This document shows, piece after piece, positions 8,899 through 16,770 of a stretch of 64,000 bases of DNA; position 1 is the stretch's first letter; each line of letters opens with the position of its first letter. Both the position numbers and the translations under genes were made by a program. Below the pieces are notes generated by a model. It was given only the letters and a program-made list of their open reading frames with translations. It was not told the origin of the DNA and did no database searches. Source of the DNA: Achromobacter sp. ASV32. Lineage in GTDB: Bacteria; Pseudomonadota; Gammaproteobacteria; Burkholderiales; Burkholderiaceae_B. The stretch spans positions 62,001 through 126,000 of the forward strand of contig NZ_JAELTJ010000002.1 in NCBI RefSeq assembly GCF_016428805.1. The letters are read 5' to 3'.

Positions 8899-9269
8899 TG
8901 CTGGGCCAGGTCCAAACCTGATTGAGGCCCGCGGGCCGACGACAACTCATATTGGTGTCGTCGGCTTATGGCGGAAGGGCGTTCATCGGTGTAGGGTCTA
9001 GGGCCTTGAGGATCAAGACGGCAGCGGCGCTATCCCGCTTGTTTGCCGACGGCGTCATCCGCCAGCATCACCACGACGCTGCCCGTACGCGGCGGGGCGC
9101 CCTATCCACTGAACCGTACTCCACGCTGGGCGAGGCCCTATTCTGGCTGGTGGACGAGGGCATCGTGTCCGATGCCGACCTGCAGGCCATCGGCGAGCTA
9201 TCGGCATCGCATGCCGCCTTTGCCGGCAACGATACCCGCCGTCAGGCGCTGGCCGAGATGGACGGGTAA
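8899..9269 (+). other. Non-coding or decayed segment with a plus-strand gene fragment
   Basis: This stretch between the AT-rich cassette and the truncated DUF1254 gene holds no intact gene. It carries an inverted repeat at 8935-8965 (GCCGACGACA and its complement, 11-nt loop), which may end transcription of the cassette although no T-tract follows. From about 9105 to the TAA at 9267 one plus frame looks protein-like (TLGEALFWLVDEGIVSDADL and onwards) but has no plausible start or ribosome site, so it is probably the tail of a destroyed gene. It meets the truncated DUF1254 frame tail to tail. Confidence 0.5.
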
Positions 9270-10155
9270 TTCTGCCTACCGCGGTCTTTGGGACGCGCCG
9301 GGCGACGTCCGCGTGAAGTTTGCTCTGGTCAAAGTCCTCGCCCGGGACGATGCCGATGCCGATGCGCTTGAACCTGGCAACGTGCGCCGCATCGGCCGTC
9401 GACGGCAGGTTCGTCTTCATCAGTTCGCAAAGCAGCGTGAAGTAGGACGCCGCATCCATTCGATTGGCCTGGTCACGCACTGCGGTGGCCATATCGAGGG
9501 TTGGATCCACCTTGCCGGGAGGCGGCGTGTACGGCTTGCCATAAGCACTGAGTGGAACGAGCTTGAATTGGTCCTGCAATTTGTGAACCGCAGCGTAGTC
9601 CTGCGGCGTGCCGGTGCAATAAATGCGGCCGAGCAGCCATACGATGCTGGTGGGCGATTTGTACTCTTTCATGCCCGTCGGCAGTGTGCGTTTCCACCCC
9701 GGGCCGGTGATCGGATAGGTCTGCGCCCCGGTGCCGGTGGTGCGCTTGCCCGGAACCTGGAACACCGTTGTCCAGCCATCGAGCATCGGCATCAGGGCAT
9801 AACGGCCATTCATGTCGGGGATGCTGAGCACCCAGAGCTCACTGCCCACATCAAAGAAGGCGTTCGTATATAGCGTGTCGGCGTTCGGCGCCGTGACATC
9901 CCGGAATGATGCGTAGCTGCGCGCCTTGATGATCTGCCCCATCGGACTACGCACTTCTCCCGGCTCGGCCACGTTGGTGATGATCCGGCGGGTCATCTCC
10001 AACGTCACCAGCGGGTAGCCGAAGATGTAGGCATCGATCGTCAGATCAATCGCAGCTGCGCCTGGGCCCTGCTCGGCGAACGCTGGGCGAGGCATTGCCA
10101 TGCCGGCCAACAGGCCTGATCCAGCCAACAATACGGAACGACGAGTCACCTTCAT
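9270..10155 (-). pseudogene. DUF1254-domain exported protein, 3' end lost
   Basis: About 295 recognisable codons remain. The ATG at 10155 follows a GGGGAAACAT ribosome site. The product starts with a twin-arginine-like leader (RRSVLLAGSGLLAGMA, cleaved after AFA), then the DUF1254 domain: AYIFGYPLVTLEMTRR, FRDVTAPNADTLYTNAFFD and a DMNGRYALMPMLDGWT segment. Family proteins usually continue into a DUF1214 domain for about 150 further residues. Here family-like sequence stops near RRVPKTA, and the frame then runs through arginine-rich antisense sequence to 9055. I therefore call it a truncated pseudogene; a shortened but expressed product cannot be excluded. Intact relatives are periplasmic proteins of unclear function. 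Confidence 0.75.
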
Positions 10156-10327
10156 ATGTTTCCCCACTGATTGCTAACTAGCTGACACGCTGTGTAGCGG
10201 TGCCCCGAATCATAGGAGTGCGGTCGTGTCCAGAGCTTGCCATCTGATGCCAAAGACGACCGCGAACACGATGCAGGCAGTGGATTGCCTGGATTTTGGG
10301 GACGCAGGGGGGATACCAATGGGGGAT

Positions 10328-10417
10328 TGGCGGAAGCGGTGGGATTCGAACCCACGAAGGGTTTAACCCCTTGCCGGTTTTCAAGACCGGTGCAATCGAC
10401 CACTCTGCCACGCTTCC
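10328..10417 (-). tRNA. tRNA-Ser (TGA anticodon)
   Basis: Read on the minus strand it folds as a class II tRNA: acceptor GGAAGCG pairs with CGCTTCC, the anticodon loop CTTGAAA gives TGA, a long variable arm follows, and the T-loop is GTTCGAATC. The discriminator is G and the CCA end is encoded (10330-10328). Its 3' end faces the truncated DUF1254 gene and the AT-rich cassette, a usual arrangement for islands that integrated into a tRNA gene. Confidence 0.95.
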
Positions 10418-10538
10418 TGGTACTGCAATGTACTGCTGTGGCAGCAATCCGGCCGCCTGGCAAACACTCTGCCCGGCGAAAACACGGCCTGCCGTAAAGG
10501 GCGCAATAATAATCTATTTGCTGCGAAGGAGGCACGCG

Positions 10539-11516
10539 ATGCACGCTGTAGAAATCTCCCGCCCGGGCGGCCCCGAGGTCCTGGTTCCCGTTGAGCGCCC
10601 CACGCCGGAACCCGGCCAGGGCGAAGTCCTGATCAAAGTCAGCGCCGCGGGCGTCAACCGCCCCGACGTGTTCCAGCGCAAGGGCAATTACGCGCCGCCG
10701 CCCGGCGCGTCCGACCTGCCGGGTCTGGAAGTGGCCGGCGAAATCGTCGGCGGCGACCTGGCCGGCAGCGGTCTTGCCCTGGGCGACAAGGTCTGCGCCC
10801 TGGTGGCCGGCGGCGGTTACGCCGAATATTGCGTCGCGCCCGCCGCCCAGTGCCTGCCCATTCCCAAGGGGCTGTCCGACATCGAAGCCGCCGGGCTGCC
10901 GGAAACCTATTTCACCGTCTGGAGCAATGTGTTCGACCGCGGCCGCCTGGCGGCTGGCGAGGCCCTGCTGGTGCACGGCGGCGCCAGCGGCATCGGCACC
11001 ACGGCCATCCAGCTGGCGCGCGCGCTGGGCCACAAGGTCTATGCCACGGTGGGCAGCGACGACCGGGCCCGCGCCGTCGAGGCCCTGGGTGCCACCCTGG
11101 GCATCAATTACAAGACCCAGGATTTCGTCAAGGAAGTAAAGGACGCCACCGGCGGCCGGGGCGTCGACGTGATCCTGGACATGGTGGCCGGCGACTACAT
11201 CGCCCGCGACATGCAGTGCCTGGCCGACGACGGCCGCATTGTCATCATCGCCCAGCTGGGCGGGGCCCAGGCCAACGTGGACACCAGCCAGGTCATGCGC
11301 CGCCGTCTGACCATCACGGGGTCGACGTTGCGTCCCCGATCGGTGGATTTCAAGGGCGCGATCGCCCGGGCGCTGCGTGAGCACGCCTGGCCCCTGCTGG
11401 AGCAGGGCGCCATCAAGCCCATCGTCCACGCCACCTTCCCGCTGGCCCAGGCTGCCCAGGCCCACGCCATGATGGAAAGCGGCGAGAACATCGGCAAAAT
11501 CATCCTGACGATGTAA
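10539..11516 (+). CDS. NAD(P)H-quinone oxidoreductase, PIG3-like (MDR superfamily)
   Basis: The protein is 325 aa. A GAAGGAGG ribosome site sits 6 bp before the ATG at 10539; upstream in-frame sequence overlaps the tRNA and is not coding. It is a zinc-independent medium-chain reductase: a GroES-like N-terminal half (PGQGEVLIKVSAAGVNRPDV, LPGLEVAGEI) and a Rossmann half with LLVHGGASGIGTTAIQLA (residues ~150-165) for NADPH. The LPETYFTVW segment is typical of the PIG3/TP53I3 group. The expected role is cytoplasmic reduction of quinones or enals, linked to oxidative defence. It lies directly upstream of tpiA and secG, an order I associate with Bordetella and relatives. Confidence 0.92.
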   Translation: MHAVEISRPGGPEVLVPVERPTPEPGQGEVLIKVSAAGVNRPDVFQRKGNYAPPPGASDLPGLEVAGEIVGGDLAGSGLALGDKVCALVAGGGYAEYCVAPAAQCLPIPKGLSDIEAAGLPETYFTVWSNVFDRGRLAAGEALLVHGGASGIGTTAIQLARALGHKVYATVGSDDRARAVEALGATLGINYKTQDFVKEVKDATGGRGVDVILDMVAGDYIARDMQCLADDGRIVIIAQLGGAQANVDTSQVMRRRLTITGSTLRPRSVDFKGAIARALREHAWPLLEQGAIKPIVHATFPLAQAAQAHAMMESGENIGKIILTM

Positions 11517-11553
11517 GAAACGCGCGGCGTCCGGCGCGGCGCCGCGCAACAGG

Positions 11554-11590
11554 ATACAATCTCGGGTTTCGCCTGGAATTATTTCCAGGC
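11554..11590 (+). promoter_or_regulatory. Putative tpiA promoter -10 box and leader hairpin
   Basis: TACAAT at 11554-11559 resembles a sigma-70 -10 box. It is followed by a perfect 8-bp inverted repeat, GCCTGGAA-TTAT-TTCCAGGC at 11571-11590, in the 5' leader of tpiA. No T-tract follows, so it is more likely a leader structure than a terminator. The -35 box is not clear. Confidence 0.4.
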
Positions 11591-11644
11591 CAGCCCGTGG
11601 GCGGGAGCTTTTCCCCCGGGTTCATCCACTCTGACATTTGCGCC

Positions 11645-12391
11645 ATGACTTCAGTCGAAAACCGCGCCCGCCTTGTGCTGGGCAACTGGAAGATGCACGG
11701 CAACCTGGCTGAGAACGCTGCGTTGCTGACCGAGCTGCGCGCCGCGGATGCCGCGAGCCACTGCGAGATCGGTGTCTGCGTTCCGTTTCCGTACCTGGCC
11801 CAGGCCGCGTCGGCCCTGACCGGCAGCGCCGTGTCGTGGGGCGCGCAAGACGTCAGCGCGCATGACAAGGGCGCCTACACGGGTGAAGTATCCGGCCCCA
11901 TGCTCAAGGAATTCGGCTGCCGCTATGCGCTGGCCGGCCATTCCGAGCGCCGTGTGCTGCATGGTGAAACCGACCAGATCGTCGCCGACAAGGCCCGCGC
12001 CGCCCTGGCCGCCGGCCTGACCCCGGTGGTCTGCGTGGGTGAGTCCCTGGCCGACCGCGAAGCTGGCAACACGCTGGCCGTGATCGAGCGCCAGCTCAAG
12101 CCGGTGCTGGCGCTGGGCGCCCAGGCCGTGTCGCAGATGGTGCTGGCTTACGAACCCGTCTGGGCCATCGGCACCGGCCGCACCGCCAGCCCCGAGCAGG
12201 CGCAGGAAGTCCACGGCGCCATTCGCGCCGCCCTGGCCGCGCTGGGCGCGGCGCAGGTACAGGTTTTGTACGGCGGCAGCGTCAAAGCTGCCAATGCCGC
12301 CAGTTTGTTCGCCATGACTGATATCGACGGAGCCCTGGTCGGCGGCGCGTCGCTCGTGGCCGAAGAATTTTTGCGAATCGCCGCCATCTAA
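11645..12391 (+). CDS. tpiA: Triosephosphate isomerase
   Basis: The protein is 248 aa, the normal length. It interconverts dihydroxyacetone phosphate and glyceraldehyde-3-phosphate in glycolysis and gluconeogenesis. Catalytic residues are visible: Lys16 in LVLGNWKMHGN, the His of YALAGHSERR, and the Glu of VLAYEPVWAIGTG, followed by the phosphate-binding YGGSVKAAN loop. The ATG at 11645 was chosen because the barrel begins 9 residues later; the longer frame starts in the leader hairpin region. secG follows 21 bp after the stop, so the two are co-transcribed. Confidence 0.97.
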   Translation: MTSVENRARLVLGNWKMHGNLAENAALLTELRAADAASHCEIGVCVPFPYLAQAASALTGSAVSWGAQDVSAHDKGAYTGEVSGPMLKEFGCRYALAGHSERRVLHGETDQIVADKARAALAAGLTPVVCVGESLADREAGNTLAVIERQLKPVLALGAQAVSQMVLAYEPVWAIGTGRTASPEQAQEVHGAIRAALAALGAAQVQVLYGGSVKAANAASLFAMTDIDGALVGGASLVAEEFLRIAAI

Positions 12392-12412
12392 GTTTCCGTT
12401 CCGGAGTCTGTA

Positions 12413-12919
12413 ATGCCCTTGATGCTTAAACTTCTGCTGGCCGTCCAAGTGATTTCGGCGCTGGCTATCATCGTGCTGGTCCTGCTGCAACAGGGCAAAG
12501 GCGCCGACATGGGGTCCGCTTTCGGTAGCGGCTCGTCGGGTAGCCTGTTCGGCGCCACCGGCGCGGCCAACTTCCTGTCGCGCGCCACCAAGTGGGCCGC
12601 CGTGGTCTTCTTTGCCTCCACCGCCGGTCTGGCCTATGTCAGCCACAAGGGCACGAGCGCTTCCACCGTCGATAGCGGCGTGATGCAAAGCTTCCCGGCC
12701 GACCGTTCGGTCCCGCAAGTGCCGGGCACCGCGCCTGCCACGCCGGGCGCCTCGTCCGTTCCTGGCGCGTCGTCCGTGCCGGGCGCTGCGTCGTCCGTCC
12801 CCGGCGCTTCGTCGGTGCCGGGCGCGGGCTCTGCCCCGGCGCCGGCCGCCCAGCCTGATGCGTCCGTTCCGGCGGCGCCCGCCGCTGGCGGCAAGCCGGC
12901 CGAAACGCCTGCGAAGTAA
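12413..12919 (+). CDS. secG: Preprotein translocase subunit SecG with long Pro/Gly/Ser/Ala tail
   Basis: The protein is 168 aa, long for SecG (E. coli has 110). The first ~75 residues are standard: two membrane helices around the cytoplasmic signature LLQQGKGADMGSAFGSGSSGSLFG. SecG assists SecYEG in protein export. The extra C-terminus is a low-complexity run of SSVPGA repeats (about residues 103-145) followed by Pro/Ala-rich sequence. Such tails occur in beta-proteobacterial SecG, but the repeat count is likely variable between strains. The ATG is 21 bp after tpiA with a GGAG site. A strong terminator follows the stop. Confidence 0.95.
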   Translation: MPLMLKLLLAVQVISALAIIVLVLLQQGKGADMGSAFGSGSSGSLFGATGAANFLSRATKWAAVVFFASTAGLAYVSHKGTSASTVDSGVMQSFPADRSVPQVPGTAPATPGASSVPGASSVPGAASSVPGASSVPGAGSAPAPAAQPDASVPAAPAAGGKPAETPAK

Positions 12920-12934
12920 GCCTGTCGCATTCCG

Positions 12935-12963
12935 AAAAGGGCCGGCGCATGCCGGCCTTTTTT
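12935..12963 (+). terminator. Rho-independent terminator after secG
   Basis: GGCCGGC-GCAT-GCCGGCC stem followed by six T residues, 16 bp after the secG stop. It closes the quinone oxidoreductase-tpiA-secG unit. Confidence 0.9.
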
Positions 12964-13072
12964 CATGTGCGCGGCGGACCACGGTCCAAGCCGGGCCTGC
13001 GATAATGCGCGGACACGGCGGCAGGCCAGTTCCACGGCCCGCCGGCCGCGCAAGGCACTACGGATCGGCCCC

Positions 13073-14014
13073 ATGGAAAAGCGTTTGATGCCATCGATGA
13101 TGGCGCTGCAGTGTTTCGAGGCGGTGGCGCGGCACATGAGCGTGACGCGCGCCGCCGAGGAACTGCACATGACCCAGAGCGCGATCAGCAAACAGATCGC
13201 GCAGCTCGAGGCGCTGCTGCGCAATCCGCTGTTCCTGCGGGTGCGCAGGCGCTTGCAATTGACGCCAGCGGGGGCGTTGTACCAGTCCGAGGTTCGCGCC
13301 ATCCTGAACCAGGTGGACATGTCCTCGCGCTACATCCTGACCTACGGTAGCGAAACCCAGGTGCTGACCATCGGCACGCAGCCCACCTTCGGCGCGCGCT
13401 GGCTGATCCCGCGCCTGCAGCAATTCATGGCTGCGCATCCGGATATCCAGCTGAAGGTACGCAGCGAAACCCGGCCGTTCGACCTGATGCAGGCCAAGAT
13501 CGACATTTCTTTTTTCTTTGGCCACGGCACTTTGCCGGGGGCGCAGTGCCGCGAGCTGTTCGGCGCCGAGGTGATCCCGGTGTGCGCGCCGGGCTTGTTG
13601 CCCGGTAACACAGTGTCCAGCCTGCAAGCGCTGAGCGGCCAGACGCTGATCCAGTGCGCCTCGCGCCCCGAGGCCTGGCATGACTATTTCTCGCATCAGC
13701 AGTTCCAATCCGACCGCAGCTATCACGGCCCCCAGTTCGACACGTTCTACATGTGCGTGCGCGCGGCCGAAGGCGGTTGCGGCATCGCCCTGACGCCCCG
13801 GCTGCTGGCCGAAGACGAATTGCAGGCCGGCAAGCTGGTGATTCCCTGGGGCTACGTGCAGCCCAGCGACGGCGCCTATTTCGTGGCCTACTCGGAGCAT
13901 TCGGCCGAAGTCCCGAAGATCAAGCAATTCGTCGCCTGGGTCGAGCAGGAAGCCGCGCAAAAGCGCCACCGTGACGCCCGGCGCACGCGATCCATGAAAA
14001 AACGGACTGATTAA
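13073..14014 (+). CDS. LysR-family regulator, GcvA-like
   Basis: The protein is 313 aa. The N-terminal HTH has MALQCFEAVARHMSVTRAAEEL followed by MTQSAISKQIAQLE, the pattern of the GcvA/AmpR branch. The effector domain begins near LTIGTQPTFGARWLIPRL. The ATG at 13073 was chosen because the HTH follows at once; the 36 upstream codons overlap the secG terminator region. The basic C-terminus (KRHRDARRTRSMKKR) is unusual. It is followed 81 bp later by an HglS-like dioxygenase, a hydroxy-acid oxidase and a Bug receptor on the same strand, which it probably regulates. Confidence 0.9.
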   Translation: MEKRLMPSMMALQCFEAVARHMSVTRAAEELHMTQSAISKQIAQLEALLRNPLFLRVRRRLQLTPAGALYQSEVRAILNQVDMSSRYILTYGSETQVLTIGTQPTFGARWLIPRLQQFMAAHPDIQLKVRSETRPFDLMQAKIDISFFFGHGTLPGAQCRELFGAEVIPVCAPGLLPGNTVSSLQALSGQTLIQCASRPEAWHDYFSHQQFQSDRSYHGPQFDTFYMCVRAAEGGCGIALTPRLLAEDELQAGKLVIPWGYVQPSDGAYFVAYSEHSAEVPKIKQFVAWVEQEAAQKRHRDARRTRSMKKRTD

Positions 14015-14095
14015 GCCGATTTTTTTCATTTGATTGCCCTCGCCGGGCATGATTTCATGCGGGCCATCCTTGTTTATCGATGTGCCGAGCCCGCC

Positions 14096-15493
14096 ATGAG
14101 TCAGAATTTCGTCAATCCGGATCAGATCCGCGCCTGGTTCTCCCGCGCCATGTCCGACATGTACAAGTCGGAAGTGCCCCTGTATGACACGCTGCTCGAC
14201 CTGGTGGCCCAGGTCAACGCCAAGACGCTGGCCGGGCAACCCGAGCTGGCCGCGCAACTGGCGCGCACCGGCGAAATCGAGCGCCTGGACATCGAGCGCC
14301 ACGGCGCCATCCGCGTCGGCACGGCCGAAGAGCTGGCCAACATGCGCCGCGTGTTCGCCGTGATGGGCATGCAGCCGGTGGGTTACTACGACCTGTCGCC
14401 GGCCGGCGTGCCGGTGCATTCGACCGCTTTCCGCGCCACCCACGAGGCCGCGCTGCAGGCCAGCCCGTTCCGCGTCTTCACCTCGTTGCTGCGCTTGGAG
14501 CTGATCGATGACGTGGCCTTGCGTGAAAAAGCCGCCCGCATCCTGGCCGCGCGCCAGATCTTCACGGACCGTGCACTGGAACTGGCAGCCCGTTTTGAAA
14601 CGCAGGGCGGCCTGAACGACGCCGACGCGCGCGAATTCGTCGCCGAGGCGCTGCACACCTTCCGCTGGCACAGCGAAGCCACCGTCAGCCTGGATGACTA
14701 CCGTGAACTGCACGGCCAGCATCGCCTGATCGCCGACGTGGTGGCCTTCAAGGGGCCGCACATCAACCACCTGACGCCGCGCACGCTGGATATCGATGAA
14801 GCCCAGGCCGAGATGCCGCGCCGTGGCGTGTCGGCCAAGGCCGTCATCGAAGGCCCCCCGCCGCGCAAGTGCCCGATCCTGCTGCGCCAGACCAGCTTCA
14901 AGGCCCTGGAAGAGCCGGTGTGGTTCGCCGGCACGGATGGCAACGCCGCGGTCGGCAGCCATACCGCGCGCTTCGGCGAGATCGAGCAGCGCGGCGTGGC
15001 GTTGACCCGCAAGGGCCGGGCCCTGTACGACCAGTTGCTGGATCTGGCGCGCAGCCGCATCAGTGGCGCACCCAATGAAGGCAATGCGGCGGCCTACATG
15101 CAGAATCTGCAGGAGTGCTTCGCCACGTTCCCCGACGACTACGCGCAGTTGCACGACCAGGGGCTGGCGTACTTCCGCTACTTCCTGACTGGCAAGCAAG
15201 GCGCCGAGTCGGACAGTGACCTGCGCGCGTTGATCGAGCAGGGCTATATTCGCTTTGAACCACTGGTGTACGAAGACTTCCTGCCGGTCAGCGCCGCGGG
15301 CATCTTCCAGTCGAACCTGGGCGACAAGGCCCAGGCCGAGTACGCGCAGAACGCCAGCCAGGCTGCCTTCGAGCAGGCGCTGGGTGCGCCCGTACAGGAT
15401 GAGCTGGCGCTTTACCAGGACACGCAGGACCGCTCGCTGGCCGCCTGCCTGCAGGCGCTGGGCGTCCAAGCCGGTACGCCGGTGGCCGCATGA
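14096..15493 (+). CDS. hglS: 2-oxoadipate dioxygenase/decarboxylase (HglS/YdcJ, DUF1338 family)
   Basis: The protein is 465 aa, matching the HglS/YdcJ family. HglS of Pseudomonas converts 2-oxoadipate to D-2-hydroxyglutarate with an Fe(II) centre, in D-lysine breakdown. Candidate metal ligands are His69 (DIERHGAIR), His225 (PHINHLTPRTLDID) and Glu295 (RFGEIEQRG), spaced as expected for the family's His/His/Glu set. The start at 14096 gives the family's N-terminus; the ORF extends 22 codons upstream without family resemblance. Its stop overlaps the next start by 4 bp (ATGA), so translation of a hydroxy-acid oxidase is coupled to it. A broader 2-oxo acid substrate range is possible. Confidence 0.85.
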   Translation: MSQNFVNPDQIRAWFSRAMSDMYKSEVPLYDTLLDLVAQVNAKTLAGQPELAAQLARTGEIERLDIERHGAIRVGTAEELANMRRVFAVMGMQPVGYYDLSPAGVPVHSTAFRATHEAALQASPFRVFTSLLRLELIDDVALREKAARILAARQIFTDRALELAARFETQGGLNDADAREFVAEALHTFRWHSEATVSLDDYRELHGQHRLIADVVAFKGPHINHLTPRTLDIDEAQAEMPRRGVSAKAVIEGPPPRKCPILLRQTSFKALEEPVWFAGTDGNAAVGSHTARFGEIEQRGVALTRKGRALYDQLLDLARSRISGAPNEGNAAAYMQNLQECFATFPDDYAQLHDQGLAYFRYFLTGKQGAESDSDLRALIEQGYIRFEPLVYEDFLPVSAAGIFQSNLGDKAQAEYAQNASQAAFEQALGAPVQDELALYQDTQDRSLAACLQALGVQAGTPVAA

Positions 15494-16665
15494 GCCGACT
15501 GGACCGCTGCCTGTCGGTGCGGGACTTCGAGCGCGAGGCGCGGCGCATCATGCCGCGCTGTGTCGAAGGCTACGTCTGCGGCGGCACCGAAGACGGCGCA
15601 TCGCTGCGCGAGAGCCTGCGCGCCCAGCACGACATCGGCTTCAAGCCGCGCGGCTTGCGGGTAGTGGACCAGCGCAGCAGCCAGGTCAGCCTTTTTGGCG
15701 AGCAGTACGCCATGCCAGTGGGGTTTGCGCCCACCGGCTTCTCGGCCATCGTCATGCATGAGTGCGACCTGGCGCTGGCGCGGGCCGCCCAGGACGCCCG
15801 GATTCCGTTCATCATCAGCGGCGCCTCCAGCGTGCCGCTCGAACGCCTGCAAGAGGCCACCGGCAAGCGCTGCTGGTACCAGGCCTACCTGCCCGGCAAC
15901 ACCGACCGTATCGCCAAACTGCTGGACCGCCTGCGCCGCGCCGAGATCCCGGTACTGGTGGTGACGATCGACACGTGCGTTGGCGCCAACCGCGAGAACC
16001 TGCAGAAACTGGCTTTTACCGTGCCTTTCAAGCTCAGCCCCCGCGTGGTGCTGGACGGCATGCTGCATCCGCGCTGGAGTCTGAATGTATTCATGCGCAC
16101 GCTGCTGGGCAGCGGCGTGCCCCGGTTCTCGAACCTGTACGAAGACATCGGCCCGCCCATCACCCAGGACCCGCCCAACGGTTTTCGTGGCGAACGCGAC
16201 AAACTGTCGTGGGACCACATCCGCTGGATCCGCCGGAACTGGCCCGGCAAGCTGGTGCTCAAGGGCCTCATGCACGCCGACGACGCGCGGCTGGCCCATG
16301 AGGCCGGCGCCGACGGCGTCATCGTGTCCAACCATGGCGGGCGCCAGCTCGACGGCTGCATTTCACCCTTGCAGGCGCTGCCCGACGTCGTGGCGGCCGT
16401 GCCGGCCGGCTTTCCGGTCATGGTCGACGGCGGCTTTCGCCGCGGGGCCGACGTGCTCAAGGCCGTGGCCCTGGGCGCGAGCATGGTCTTTACCGGCCGT
16501 CCCCAGCTGTTCGGCGCGGCAGTCGGCGGCAATGCCGGCATCCGCAAGGTCACCGAGATCTTCCGCAGCGAGATCTCGACCAACATGGCGCTGCTGGGCT
16601 GCGGCTCGCTGGCCGACGTCACGCCGGACCTGATCGCGCCGATGCGTGTGGCTTGCCCCGCCTAG
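15490..16665 (+). CDS. FMN-dependent alpha-hydroxy acid oxidase/dehydrogenase (LldD-like)
   Basis: The protein is 391 aa. A TIM barrel of the L-lactate dehydrogenase/glycolate oxidase family: it starts with SVRDFEREARRIMPRC, has GFAPTGFSAIVMHECD for FMN, LVLKGLMHADDARLA with the flavin Lys, and the active-site VSNHGGRQLDG with catalytic His282 and substrate-binding Arg285. VMVDGGFRRGADVLKAVALGA binds the FMN phosphate. It oxidises a 2-hydroxy acid to a 2-oxo acid, passing electrons to quinone or oxygen. It overlaps hglS by ATGA, so its substrate may be a hydroxy acid of the same pathway. Family members usually take L-isomers, whereas HglS is known to make a D-hydroxy acid. Confidence 0.9.
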   Translation: MSRLDRCLSVRDFEREARRIMPRCVEGYVCGGTEDGASLRESLRAQHDIGFKPRGLRVVDQRSSQVSLFGEQYAMPVGFAPTGFSAIVMHECDLALARAAQDARIPFIISGASSVPLERLQEATGKRCWYQAYLPGNTDRIAKLLDRLRRAEIPVLVVTIDTCVGANRENLQKLAFTVPFKLSPRVVLDGMLHPRWSLNVFMRTLLGSGVPRFSNLYEDIGPPITQDPPNGFRGERDKLSWDHIRWIRRNWPGKLVLKGLMHADDARLAHEAGADGVIVSNHGGRQLDGCISPLQALPDVVAAVPAGFPVMVDGGFRRGADVLKAVALGASMVFTGRPQLFGAAVGGNAGIRKVTEIFRSEISTNMALLGCGSLADVTPDLIAPMRVACPA

Positions 16666-16770
16666 GGACGCCGCAGCCGCGATGCGGCGCCCGGGCAGGG
16701 CTGCCCGCCCCAACAAGAACACAGGCGCGCCGCCGCGCGTGCCGATTCCATTTTTTCGACAGGAGGAGAC

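Noticed and set aside
9055-9269. C-terminal extension of the DUF1254 frame
   Set aside because: After RRVPKTA the frame becomes Arg/Pro-rich and overlaps a plus-strand fragment, so it is read-through rather than domain sequence.
10237-10497. Plus-strand 86-aa frame with EAVGFEPTKGL
   Set aside because: It is the translated reverse of tRNA-Ser, another familiar false call.
13058-15469. 803-codon open frame on the minus strand
   Set aside because: It runs antisense to the LysR and hglS genes, which have clear domain content. The frame is open only because of the high GC content and has no recognisable domain.
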